From Catenuloplanes indicus (GTDB taxonomy: Bacteria > Actinomycetota > Actinomycetes > Mycobacteriales > Micromonosporaceae), in the NCBI RefSeq assembly GCF_030813715.1, contig NZ_JAUSUZ010000001.1, positions 6,944,001 through 7,008,000 on the forward strand: a stretch of DNA of 64,000 nt, in the 5' to 3' direction. Both the position numbers and the translations under genes were made by a program. Under the pieces are notes generated by a model. The model was not told the DNA's origin. It was given only the letters and a program-made list of their open reading frames with translations, and searched no databases. Every line of letters begins with the position of its first letter. Position 1 is the first letter of the stretch. This document shows, in pieces, positions 6,626 to 14,964 of this stretch.

Positions 6626-8899
6626 TCAGGACGCCGCCGCAGCGCGTTCCTCGGCGAGGACCTTGGAGAGTTCCTCCGGCGGGATCGGGCTGGAGAAGAA
6701 GAAGCCCTGGCCGAACGCGCACTGCAACCCTCGCAACCGGTCCAGCTGGTCGGGCGTCTCCACCCCTTCGGCGATCTGCGAGATCCCGAGCGTCTCCGCC
6801 AGGTTGACCAGTGCCTGCGTGACCGCCGAACTCGTCGAGTCGTCCCCGAGCCGCTGTACGAACGAGCGATCGATCTTGATCGCGTGGATCGGCAGGTTCT
6901 GCAGGTAACTGAGCGACGCGTACCCCGTGCCGAAGTCGTCCAGCGCCACCCGCACCCCCATCTCCGCCAGCTCGGTCAGTGTCACCGCGGCCCCCGCGAG
7001 GTCGTGCAGCAGCGACGTCTCGGTCAGCTCGAGCAGCAGCCGTTCCGCCGGCAGCCCGGACGCGAACAGCGCCTCCCGCACGTCGTGCACCAGCCGCCCG
7101 GACAGCACGTGCCCGGCCGTCACGTTGACGCTGACCGAGAACCCGCTCTCGCCCTGCCATTCGCACGCCTGCCGCGCCGCCTGGTGCAGCACCCAGCGGT
7201 CGATCTCCGGCAGCAGCCCGTTCGCCTCCGCCGCCGGCAGGAACATGGCCGGTGGGAGCAGTCCGCGCTGCGGGTGCTGCCAGCGCAGCAGTGCCTCCGC
7301 GCCGGTGACCCGGCCCGATTCCAGGTCCACCACCGGCTGGTAGTGGATCTTCAACTCGCCGCGGACCAGCGCGTTGCGCAGCTCGCCGTCCAGTTCGAGC
7401 CGGTTGAGCGACTCCGTGATCAGCGCGTCGTCGGCGAACCGGTAGCGGCCCTTGCCGTCCGCCTTCGCCGCGTAGAGCGCCAGGTCCGCGTCCCGCAGCA
7501 TGCGGCCCGGGTCGTCCGGGTAGGCGTCGGCGCCGAGCGTGATCCCGATGCTGGCGCCGACCGCGGCGTCGCCGTTGGGCACGCGTACCGGCCTGGTCAG
7601 GTCGGCCAGCAGGCGTTCCGCGAGGCCGGCCGCGGCGGTCGCGTCCGCGTCCGCGAGCAGCACCGCGAACTCGTCGCCGCCGAGCCGCGCGACCGTGTCG
7701 CCGGTCCGGGTGAGCGCGGCGAGCCGGGCGGAGATCTCCATCAGCAACGTGTCGCCGGCGCCGTGCCCGAGCGTGTCGTTGACCGCCTTGAACCCGTCCA
7801 GGTCGACCATGAGCAGCGCCGGGTTCCCGGCCGCGCCGGGCATCAGCGCGGCCGCGAGCCGTTCGGCGAACACCGACCGGTTCGCCAGCCCGGTCAGCGG
7901 GTCGTGCGCGGCCTGGTGCGCGAGGCGCTGCCGCTGCTCGGTGAGTTCCGCGGTCAGCCGCGCGGTCATCCACAGGCTCAGCCCCTGCCGGGCCAGGATC
8001 GCGATCACCATCAGCCCGGCCAGCGCGAACACCATCAGATCGAGGTCGCGGGTACCGATCACGTGCACCGCGCTGATGACCAGACCGGTGACGGCCGGGA
8101 AGTACGGCATCAGCCAGCCGCCGACCAGTGGCCGCGGCGTCCAGGCCGTGCCGGTGCCCGCGCCGAGCGGCAGCCGGGTGGTGCCCGCGATCAGCAGGAT
8201 CACCAGCAGTATCAGGCCGTCGAGGTACCGGTCGGTGGGCAGTGACGTGTTCATCGTCAGGTACGTGCCGGCCAGGTTGTACAGCGCGGCCAGCGCCATC
8301 GCGCCGCTGAGCACGCCGAGCGCGGGCTGTCCCTGCGCGCCGGAGAACAGCAGCAGCGCCACGGCCAGCACCGCGAGCGAGCCGACCGTGTACGAGATGC
8401 TGACCCACTGGAAGTCACCGCGGGGCCGCAGCGCCGGTTCGACCGCGAGGATCCAGCCCGGCAGCAGCAGCGCGGTGCTGATCTGCACGCCGTCCAGCGT
8501 CATCCGCAGCTTGCCGGCCCAGCCGTCCGGCGCGGTCGGCAGCATCAGCAGCGCGATCAGCGCGCAGCCGAACGTGATCAGCGTGGGCAGCGCGATCAGC
8601 GTGCCCGGCACCAGGTCCCGCCCGGTGATCTCGTTCGCGAGCATCACCAGGTTGGCGCCGCACCACAGCACCAGGCCGAGGCCGGCGATCGCCCACATCC
8701 AGAACCGGCCGTACCGGCGGGTGGCGGCGGCGCGCAGGTAGGCGACGACGGCATAGCCGAGCGCGCCGCACAGCGCGGCCTGGCTGATCGTGGTGGCCCA
8801 GGCGGACGGCCAGGCCAGCAGCAGTGTTTGGACGAACGCGGCGACGGCCACGGCCGTGACCGTGAACCGCGCACCGGGCCTATTGAGCAGCGACGTCAC
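6626..8899 (-). CDS. Membrane GGDEF-EAL protein (diguanylate cyclase / c-di-GMP phosphodiesterase)
   Basis: A 757-residue bifunctional c-di-GMP enzyme. Residues 10-310 form about eight membrane helices (an uncharacterised sensor region), followed by a short coiled segment, a GGDEF domain with intact RLGGDEF (residues 407-411 GGDEF) and an EAL domain beginning EALLRW (535-537 EAL) and retaining DDFGTGY and AEGVE. Both catalytic motifs are intact, so it could make or degrade c-di-GMP; direction cannot be read from sequence. The GTG at 8899 lies inside the preceding TasA-like gene (20-base overlap), so the two are translationally coupled. Downstream is only pseudogene DNA. Confidence 0.93.
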   Translation of the reverse strand: MTSLLNRPGARFTVTAVAVAAFVQTLLLAWPSAWATTISQAALCGALGYAVVAYLRAAATRRYGRFWMWAIAGLGLVLWCGANLVMLANEITGRDLVPGTLIALPTLITFGCALIALLMLPTAPDGWAGKLRMTLDGVQISTALLLPGWILAVEPALRPRGDFQWVSISYTVGSLAVLAVALLLFSGAQGQPALGVLSGAMALAALYNLAGTYLTMNTSLPTDRYLDGLILLVILLIAGTTRLPLGAGTGTAWTPRPLVGGWLMPYFPAVTGLVISAVHVIGTRDLDLMVFALAGLMVIAILARQGLSLWMTARLTAELTEQRQRLAHQAAHDPLTGLANRSVFAERLAAALMPGAAGNPALLMVDLDGFKAVNDTLGHGAGDTLLMEISARLAALTRTGDTVARLGGDEFAVLLADADATAAAGLAERLLADLTRPVRVPNGDAAVGASIGITLGADAYPDDPGRMLRDADLALYAAKADGKGRYRFADDALITESLNRLELDGELRNALVRGELKIHYQPVVDLESGRVTGAEALLRWQHPQRGLLPPAMFLPAAEANGLLPEIDRWVLHQAARQACEWQGESGFSVSVNVTAGHVLSGRLVHDVREALFASGLPAERLLLELTETSLLHDLAGAAVTLTELAEMGVRVALDDFGTGYASLSYLQNLPIHAIKIDRSFVQRLGDDSTSSAVTQALVNLAETLGISQIAEGVETPDQLDRLRGLQCAFGQGFFFSSPIPPEELSKVLAEERAAAAS

Positions 8900-9452
8900 C
8901 GGAGCGCGCCTCCCAGACGAAGTCGACCTGTGCCGGCGTGGGCGTGGCCGCCTCCGCCTCGTACATGAAGCCGTACGGGTGCGACGTCTCGGCACCGGCC
9001 GGCCGCCAGGTGCCGACGCCGGTGCCGTACGCGGTCCGGGTCGCCGCGAAGTCCGCGACCGTGCCGGAGTAGACCGTGACCGCCTCGCCGAACGCGGTGC
9101 ACGACGGCCCACTGCCCGCGGTGATGGTCAGCCGCACCTGGGCGTCGGCAGGGTCGTAGTTCGCGCCGTACAGCCGGACCGCCGCGCCGGCGTCGCCGGT
9201 GTAGTGCACGGTCGCGCAGTGCTCCCGGTCCGCGCCGGGCGTCATGCCGGTGATCTCCAGCCGGGCCGCGCCGGCCTGCCGCGCGGTGACCGAGACCGCG
9301 CCGCGCTGCCAGGCCGCGACCGGCTCCGGCATCGAGGACACGTGTCCGTGCCAGACCAGCCCGCCGGTGGCCAGCAGCCCGAGCACGAGCGTCGCGCCGA
9401 TCAGGTTGAGCCGGGCACTGCCCTCGCTGCTGCCGGCCTCGGTCCGGGCCAT
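8880..9452 (-). CDS. Secreted/anchored TasA-camelysin-like protein
   Basis: A 190-residue exported protein: polar N-terminus, one hydrophobic segment (about residues 15-36), then a predicted beta-sandwich. The blocks ITGMTPGADREHCATVHYTG, AVRLYGANY, a second Cys in GPSCTAF, VYSGTVADF and the late Pro-Gly-rich YGFMYEA region resemble actinobacterial TasA/camelysin-like proteins, which in Bacillus form matrix fibres after SipW processing. No SipW-type signal peptidase is adjacent. It overlaps the GGDEF-EAL gene by 20 bases, hinting that matrix production and c-di-GMP signalling are linked here. Family match is by motif spacing, so moderately certain; a generic secreted protein is the alternative. 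Confidence 0.6.
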   Translation of the reverse strand: MARTEAGSSEGSARLNLIGATLVLGLLATGGLVWHGHVSSMPEPVAAWQRGAVSVTARQAGAARLEITGMTPGADREHCATVHYTGDAGAAVRLYGANYDPADAQVRLTITAGSGPSCTAFGEAVTVYSGTVADFAATRTAYGTGVGTWRPAGAETSHPYGFMYEAEAATPTPAQVDFVWEARSGDVAAQ

Positions 9453-9638
9453 CGTCGGTACTCCTCGCCGCCACCGGCGCGGCGGGGGAGGGCCGCGCTC
9501 GGCAGGTTGTATCGGCGTTGCGGACCGGTACCTGAGCGGTGCCGGAATCCCTCAGCTCGCCGGTGAGCGGGCCGAAGTTGCGGCCAGCCCGGCCCCCCGT
9601 GCCGTCGATCGGGGCCGGCCCCCGGAAGGAGCACGTGC

Positions 9639-11510
9639 ATGCGCATCACTCGAAGGGCACTGCTGTTACTCACGGTGGCACTCGGCGTCACGGCCGTCCC
9701 GGTACCGGCGTCCGCCGCCACGGCCGGGACGCAGCGGCTCCCGCACGTGGCCGGCGGGTACGTGCAGAGCCCGCACCTGAAGAAGGCCGCGGCCCGCGCG
9801 AACGCGGCGGACCTGCCGGTCAGCGTCGACCTGCGCGGGTACGCACCGTCCCCGGGCGACCAGGGCCAGGTCGGCTCGTGCGTCTCCTGGTCGATCGCCT
9901 ACCAGATCATGGGTTACTACGCACAGCGCCAGGGCGGTGCCGGTGCGCCGTACGCGCCGCTCTTCCTCTACATGCGCACGGTCGCGGCCGGCGGCGCCCC
10001 GAGCGCCGGCACGAACCCGGACTACGCGCTGTCCCGCGCGCAGGCCGGTGGAGTGGACACGCAGGCGCACTACTGGCAGGGCACGACCGGCTGGCAGACG
10101 CCGCCGACCGCGGACCAGATCGCGAACGCGGAGAACTACCGGATCACCGGCTGGCAGCGGCTCTGGGTCGGCCCGAACCAGGGCGTGAACGCGCAGGCGA
10201 TGGTCAAGGCGGCGCTCGCCTCCGGCCAGCCGGTCGCGCTCGGCTTCCCGGTCTTCAAGGACTTCATGTACCTGCGGAGCCACACCAACTACACCACCAC
10301 CAGCGGTACGAACCTGGGCGGCCACATGGTCGCGGCGCTCGGCTACGACGCGGCCGGTGTGTGGATCCGCAACTCCTGGGGCACCGGCTGGGGCAACGCC
10401 GGTGACGCGCACCTGTCCTGGTCGTTCGTGCAGTCCGCGGTGAACGGCGCCTACACGGTCAGCGGCATCGACACCCCGGCCGCCGAGGCCGAGCTGGCGC
10501 CGGCCGTGGCGTCGCTGTCCGCGAAGAGCGGCCCGGCCGCGGGCGGCAGCGCCGTCACCATCACCGGCTCCGGGCTGGCCACCGCGACCGGGGTCCGGTT
10601 CGGTGACGCGTCCGCGGCGTTCTCGGCCACCACCTCGGGTGGCGTGACGAAGCTGGTCGCGACCGCACCGGCCGGCACGTCCGGGTCCACGGTGGACGTC
10701 ACCGTCACCAACGGCGCCGGGACCAGCGCGGCCGGCACCGGCACGAAGTTCACCTACACGCCGAACGGGCCGGCCGTCACCGCGATCTCACCGTCCTCGG
10801 CCGTGCTCTACGGCGGCACCACGGTCACGCTGACCGGCACCGATCTGACCGGCGTCAAGTCGGTCACCGTCGGCACCCGGACCGTCGGCTTCAAAGCGGT
10901 CCCGGGTGGCGTCTCGCTCACGTTCGTCACGCCGGCGCTGGCCGCGGGCAGCTACCCGGTGACGGTCACCACGGCGTACGGCAAGAGCACCCCGGTCACG
11001 CTCATCGTCACGCCGCCGGGCGTGCCGTCCGTCGCCGTGGCGTCGGCCACCGGGTCCACGGTCAAGGCCACGCCGCTCGTCATCGCCGGCACGAACCTGC
11101 TGAAGGCGACCATGACGCTGGGCGGGAAGACGGTCGGCGGCAGCGTCACCGACACGAAGATCACGCTGACGCTGCCGGCCCGCCCGGCCGGTGACCTGCC
11201 GCTGGTGATCAAGACGCCGGGCGGCACCACCACGGTCACGGTCACCTACGTGGCGCCGCCCCGGCCGGTTCTCGCGCAGCTGAGCGTGACCAGCGGCCCG
11301 GCGGGCAAGGCCAACTCGGTGATCATCACGGGTACGTCACTGGGCGACCTGACCGCGCTCACGGTCGCTGGCACACGGGTGGGGTTCACGAAGGTCTCCG
11401 CCACGCAGATCAAGGCGACGTTGCCGGCCCGGGCCGCGGGCGTCTACGAGGTGCGGGTGACCGGGCCGGGCGGCGTCAGCGACGCGCTGTCCTTCACCTA
11501 CACGAAGTGA
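9639..11510 (+). CDS. Secreted papain-like (C1) cysteine peptidase with IPT/TIG repeats
   Basis: A 623-residue secreted peptidase. Signal peptide about residues 1-27 (ends PVPASAA); C1A-type peptidase domain about 55-280 with Gln76 and catalytic Cys81 in DQGQVGSCVSWS, His229 in GGHMVAALGYD and Asn245 in IRNSWGTGWG, all intact; no long propeptide is seen. It is followed by four tandem immunoglobulin-like IPT/TIG domains (starting about residues 288, 374, 459, 541), each with the PxSxxSGP / TGTxL pattern, likely used for surface or substrate attachment. ATG at 9639 has a GGAAGGAG ribosome site. Monocistronic, ended by a strong bidirectional hairpin. Confidence 0.93.
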   Translation: MRITRRALLLLTVALGVTAVPVPASAATAGTQRLPHVAGGYVQSPHLKKAAARANAADLPVSVDLRGYAPSPGDQGQVGSCVSWSIAYQIMGYYAQRQGGAGAPYAPLFLYMRTVAAGGAPSAGTNPDYALSRAQAGGVDTQAHYWQGTTGWQTPPTADQIANAENYRITGWQRLWVGPNQGVNAQAMVKAALASGQPVALGFPVFKDFMYLRSHTNYTTTSGTNLGGHMVAALGYDAAGVWIRNSWGTGWGNAGDAHLSWSFVQSAVNGAYTVSGIDTPAAEAELAPAVASLSAKSGPAAGGSAVTITGSGLATATGVRFGDASAAFSATTSGGVTKLVATAPAGTSGSTVDVTVTNGAGTSAAGTGTKFTYTPNGPAVTAISPSSAVLYGGTTVTLTGTDLTGVKSVTVGTRTVGFKAVPGGVSLTFVTPALAAGSYPVTVTTAYGKSTPVTLIVTPPGVPSVAVASATGSTVKATPLVIAGTNLLKATMTLGGKTVGGSVTDTKITLTLPARPAGDLPLVIKTPGGTTTVTVTYVAPPRPVLAQLSVTSGPAGKANSVIITGTSLGDLTALTVAGTRVGFTKVSATQIKATLPARAAGVYEVRVTGPGGVSDALSFTYTK

Positions 11511-11534
11511 CCTGCCTGACGAGGGTGAGGTAGC

Positions 11535-11572
11535 GAAGCGGGGCCGTGCCACGGATGGCACGGCCCCGCTTC
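11535..11572. terminator. Bidirectional hairpin terminator between convergent genes
   Basis: A perfect 17-bp inverted repeat (11535-11551 and 11556-11572) with a 4-base loop between the peptidase stop (11510) and the PAC2 stop (11585), positioned to end both transcripts. Confidence 0.85.
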
Positions 11573-11584
11573 CCGGTGCGCGTC

Positions 11585-12505
11585 CTACTTCTCGTCGTCG
11601 CGAGCCTGCTCGGCCAGGTAGCGCTCCAGCTCGGCGCCCAGCTCGTCCGCGGTGGGCAGCTCCACGGCCGGGCTGGCCAGCAGGCTGTTCGAGGCGCGGC
11701 CGCGGACGAACGCGTCGTACTGCTGCTCCAGCGCGCCGACCAGGTTGCGCCCCTGGTCGTCCTCCGCGATCTGCTGGTCGACCGCGGCCCGCACCTCGGC
11801 CGCGGACGCGCGCAGGCCGTCCAGCGGCAGCAGCAGGCCGGTCGAGTGCGACACGGAGCTGAGCAGCGTCTCGGCCGCGGCCGGGTACTCCGTCTGCGCC
11901 AGGTAGTGCGGTACGTGCACCGCGTACCCCATGGCGTCCTTGCCCTGCTCGCCCAGGCGCAGCTCGAGCAGGTTGCCGATCGCCGCCGGCACCTGCACCT
12001 TCTGCATGAACGACTCCTGGTCGCCGAGCAGCGCGGGCCGGGTGGCGTGCCCGGTGACGCTGGCCGGGCGGGTGTGCGGCACCGCCATCGGGATCGCGGT
12101 CATCCCGATCGTCAGCCGCACCCGGAACCGGTCGATGAGCTGGATCACCGCCGCGATGTACCGCTCCCACTGCAGGTCCGGCTCCGGGCCCGCGAGCAGC
12201 AGGAACGGCGCGGACACCGTGTCGTGCACCAGGTGCAGCGCGAGCTTCGGCGTCTCGTAGCTGACCCAGTGGTCACGGTCGAAGATCATCGAGGGCCGGC
12301 GCGAGCGGTAGTCCATCAGCTGGTCGACGTCGAACGTCGCCAGTTCGGTGCTGTCCAGCGTGCTGAGCAGGTGGTCCACCGCGAGCTGGCTGGCGCTGCC
12401 CGCGTCCACGAAGCCCGTCATCGCGTGCACCAGCACCGGTTCGTCGAGCTCGGCGAGCGTCGGCAGGTCGTCGGTGAGCCGGTAGAGCCCCTCCGGATCG
12501 AGCAC
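11585..12505 (-). CDS. PAC2 family protein
   Basis: A 306-residue protein of the PAC2 family, related to eukaryotic proteasome assembly chaperone 2 and widespread in actinobacteria. The N-terminal part (PVLVHAMTGFVDAGSAS), the central RRPSMIFDRDHW and the block LTIGMTAIPMAVPHTRP are characteristic; the C-terminal ~80 residues are helical and acidic. Actinobacterial members are often linked to the proteasome/Pup system, but none of those genes is here, so the role is unproven. GTG start at 12505 is supported by AGGAGGGGGA about 8 bases upstream. Monocistronic and convergent with the peptidase gene. Confidence 0.9.
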   Translation of the reverse strand: MLDPEGLYRLTDDLPTLAELDEPVLVHAMTGFVDAGSASQLAVDHLLSTLDSTELATFDVDQLMDYRSRRPSMIFDRDHWVSYETPKLALHLVHDTVSAPFLLLAGPEPDLQWERYIAAVIQLIDRFRVRLTIGMTAIPMAVPHTRPASVTGHATRPALLGDQESFMQKVQVPAAIGNLLELRLGEQGKDAMGYAVHVPHYLAQTEYPAAAETLLSSVSHSTGLLLPLDGLRASAAEVRAAVDQQIAEDDQGRNLVGALEQQYDAFVRGRASNSLLASPAVELPTADELGAELERYLAEQARDDEK

Positions 12506-12697
12506 GGGTCTCTCCCCCTCCTGGAAAGAACAAACCGCTTCGGCCAACATCCCGGTTCCGCGGCTCATTCCCGCGTCACCGGGTGTTCCCGGTGAAATTC
12601 TCTCAAATTCCCCCTGTGACGTGTACGGCAGGCACCTCATCTCCCCGGCCGCGCCGCCGATGGGACACGAGTCGGAATCACCGACGGCAGGAGGACC

Positions 12698-14923
12698 ATG
12701 CGACGGTCGACGGCGGCGTTCTACGGCGTGACGGGCGGTGCGGTGGCGACCGCCGCCGCGCTGGCACTGGCCGCGCCACTGCCGGCCGGGGTCCGTACGG
12801 TCGTCGTCCCGCAGACCGCGATGCTGCTGGCGGACCTGCTGGCGATCGGGTTCGCGGTGCGGGCGGCCCGGCGCCCCGGTACGGATCCCGCGGTGCGCCG
12901 TGCCTGGAAGCTGCTGGCCGGTGCGCTGATCGCGCTGTGCGCCGCGTCCGTGCTGTTCGCCGCGTTCCCGAACTCGACCGCGTTCCCGGTCCCGGGTCAC
13001 TGGATGCGCCTCGGCGTGTTCCTGCCGCTGATGCTGGCCGGGCTGCTCTCGATGCCGCAGCGCGCCGGGGGACAGTACACGCGCTGGAAGACGGCCCTGG
13101 ACGTGAGCGCCGTGGTGGCCGGTGGCGCGATGCTGTTGTGGTACCTGGTCACCGGTCCGGCGCTGGAGGCCGGTGCGTCGCTGGGCCGGAACACGGTCGC
13201 GTTCGCGCTGGCGTACCCGATCGCCGACCTGGTTCTGCTCTTCGGCGTGACGCTGGTGCTGGTCCGCGGCGTGGACACCGCCACCCGGCTGCCGATGGTG
13301 CTGCTCGGCACCGCGCTGCTGTTCGAGATCGTCGGCAACACGTACCTGGGTTACCTCGCCGTGCACCCGGGCGGCCCGGCCGTGGTCCAGTGGCTGTTCT
13401 TCGCCTGGATGGCCGCGCACGCGCTGATCGCGGCCGCCGCGTTCGAGGCGTCCCGTGCGGCCGGCACCTCGCTGGCCCGCGAGCCGGGCGCCGCGGTGAG
13501 CCGGCTGCCGTACCTGGGTATCGCGGCCGGGCTGGCGCTGCTGGTGGTGGCCGCGCTGCGGGAGGGCCGGATCTACCCGTGGACCGGGCTGGTGCTCGGC
13601 GCGCTGCTGCTGGTCGGCATCGTGGTGCTGCGCCAGGTCGCCACGCTGCGGGAGAACCACGAGCTGGCGATCACGGACGGGCTGACCGGCCTGGCGAACC
13701 GGTCCCGGCTGCACGACGCGCTCGGCCGCGCGCTGGTCCGCGCGCAGCGCTCCGGGCAGTCGACCGCGGTGCTGCTCGCCGACCTGAACGGGTTCAAGCA
13801 GATCAACGACGGTCTCGGGCACGCGGCCGGCGACCGGATGCTGGTCGAGTTCGCCGGCATGCTGCGCCGTGCCGTGCTCGGCTCGGACGTGGTCGGCCGG
13901 CTCGGCGGAGACGAGTTCGCGGTGGTGCTGCACGACATCGGCTCGGCGGAGAACGCGCAGGCGGTGGTGCGGCGGCTGCGCCAGGAGATGGAACTGCCGA
14001 TCCTGATCGGCGACGTGGTGGTGCAGGTGCGGGCCGCGATCGGTTGCGCGGTGACCGGCCCCGGCGAGCACGACGCGGACACGCTGCTGCGGCTGGCCGA
14101 CGAGTCGATGTACCGGGCGAAACGCGCGCAGCGCGACGGCACCGACCCGGAGATGGAGTCGCTGGCCGCGGACCTCGGCGACGCGGTCCGCAAGGATCAG
14201 CTGCGCGTGCACTACCAGCCGATCGCGACGCTGCCGGACGGCAAGATCGTGGGCGTGGAGGCGCTGGTCCGCTGGGAGCACCCGGAGCGCGGCACGGTGC
14301 CGCCGCTGTCGTTCGTGCCGCTCGCGGAGGAGTCCGGCGCGATCCGGCAGATCGGCGCGTGGGTGCTGGAGCAGGCGTGCCGGCAGGTGGCGGCCTGGCA
14401 CGGCGAGGGCCACCGGCTGCACCTGGCCGTGAACGTGTCGCCGCGCCAGCTCGAACCGGGGCTCGCCGAGCGGGTGTTCGCGGTGCTGGACGCGGCCGGC
14501 CTGCCGTACCGGGACCTGATCGTCGAGGTGACCGAGAGCGTGCCGGTGGAGGACCCGGTCGCCGTCGAGCAGCTGCGCAAGCTGCATGAACGCGGCGTTC
14601 GGATCGCGCTGGACGACTTCGGCACCGGCTATTCCACGCTGCGCTACCTGACCGCGCTGCCGGTGGACATCCTGAAGATCGACCGCTCGTTCGTGGCGAA
14701 GCTGGACGGTACGCCGGAGGGCGCGGCCGTGGCCGAGACCGTGCTGCGGCTGAGCCGGATGATGCACCTGGAGACGGTCGCGGAAGGCGTCGAGTCGTCC
14801 GGGCAGGCCGCGGAACTGGCCGGACTCGGGTGCGTGAACGCGCAGGGCTTCCACTTCGCCCGCCCGATGCCCGCGGCCGCGGTCTCCGATCTCCTCGCCG
14901 AACAGGACCCGGCCAGCGTCTAA
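12698..14923 (+). CDS. Membrane GGDEF-EAL protein, first gene of a polysaccharide operon
   Basis: A 741-residue c-di-GMP enzyme with nine or ten membrane helices (residues 8-312), a GGDEF domain with intact RLGGDEF (403-407) and an EAL domain (EALVRW at 521) keeping DDFGTGY and AEGVE. Ribosome site GGCAGGAGGACC immediately precedes the ATG. It lies 41 bases upstream of a glycosyltransferase that carries an MshEN-like domain (a known c-di-GMP-binding fold), and a membrane protein gene overlaps that, so the three probably form one operon in which this enzyme sets the local c-di-GMP signal for polysaccharide synthesis. The N-terminal membrane region is similar in layout to the other two GGDEF proteins of the window. 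Confidence 0.93.
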   Translation: MRRSTAAFYGVTGGAVATAAALALAAPLPAGVRTVVVPQTAMLLADLLAIGFAVRAARRPGTDPAVRRAWKLLAGALIALCAASVLFAAFPNSTAFPVPGHWMRLGVFLPLMLAGLLSMPQRAGGQYTRWKTALDVSAVVAGGAMLLWYLVTGPALEAGASLGRNTVAFALAYPIADLVLLFGVTLVLVRGVDTATRLPMVLLGTALLFEIVGNTYLGYLAVHPGGPAVVQWLFFAWMAAHALIAAAAFEASRAAGTSLAREPGAAVSRLPYLGIAAGLALLVVAALREGRIYPWTGLVLGALLLVGIVVLRQVATLRENHELAITDGLTGLANRSRLHDALGRALVRAQRSGQSTAVLLADLNGFKQINDGLGHAAGDRMLVEFAGMLRRAVLGSDVVGRLGGDEFAVVLHDIGSAENAQAVVRRLRQEMELPILIGDVVVQVRAAIGCAVTGPGEHDADTLLRLADESMYRAKRAQRDGTDPEMESLAADLGDAVRKDQLRVHYQPIATLPDGKIVGVEALVRWEHPERGTVPPLSFVPLAEESGAIRQIGAWVLEQACRQVAAWHGEGHRLHLAVNVSPRQLEPGLAERVFAVLDAAGLPYRDLIVEVTESVPVEDPVAVEQLRKLHERGVRIALDDFGTGYSTLRYLTALPVDILKIDRSFVAKLDGTPEGAAVAETVLRLSRMMHLETVAEGVESSGQAAELAGLGCVNAQGFHFARPMPAAAVSDLLAEQDPASV

Positions 14924-14964
14924 TTTCCCCGTTTATCTGGTTATTCCCAGCATATCGTGTGGGA

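Noticed and set aside
11585-14854. A ~1,090-codon open frame on the minus strand running through the PAC2 gene and antisense to the GGDEF-EAL gene
   Set aside because: Only its last ~306 codons match a known protein; the rest is the mirror of a strongly supported plus-strand gene and has the His/Arg/Gln-rich composition of antisense frames in GC-rich DNA.
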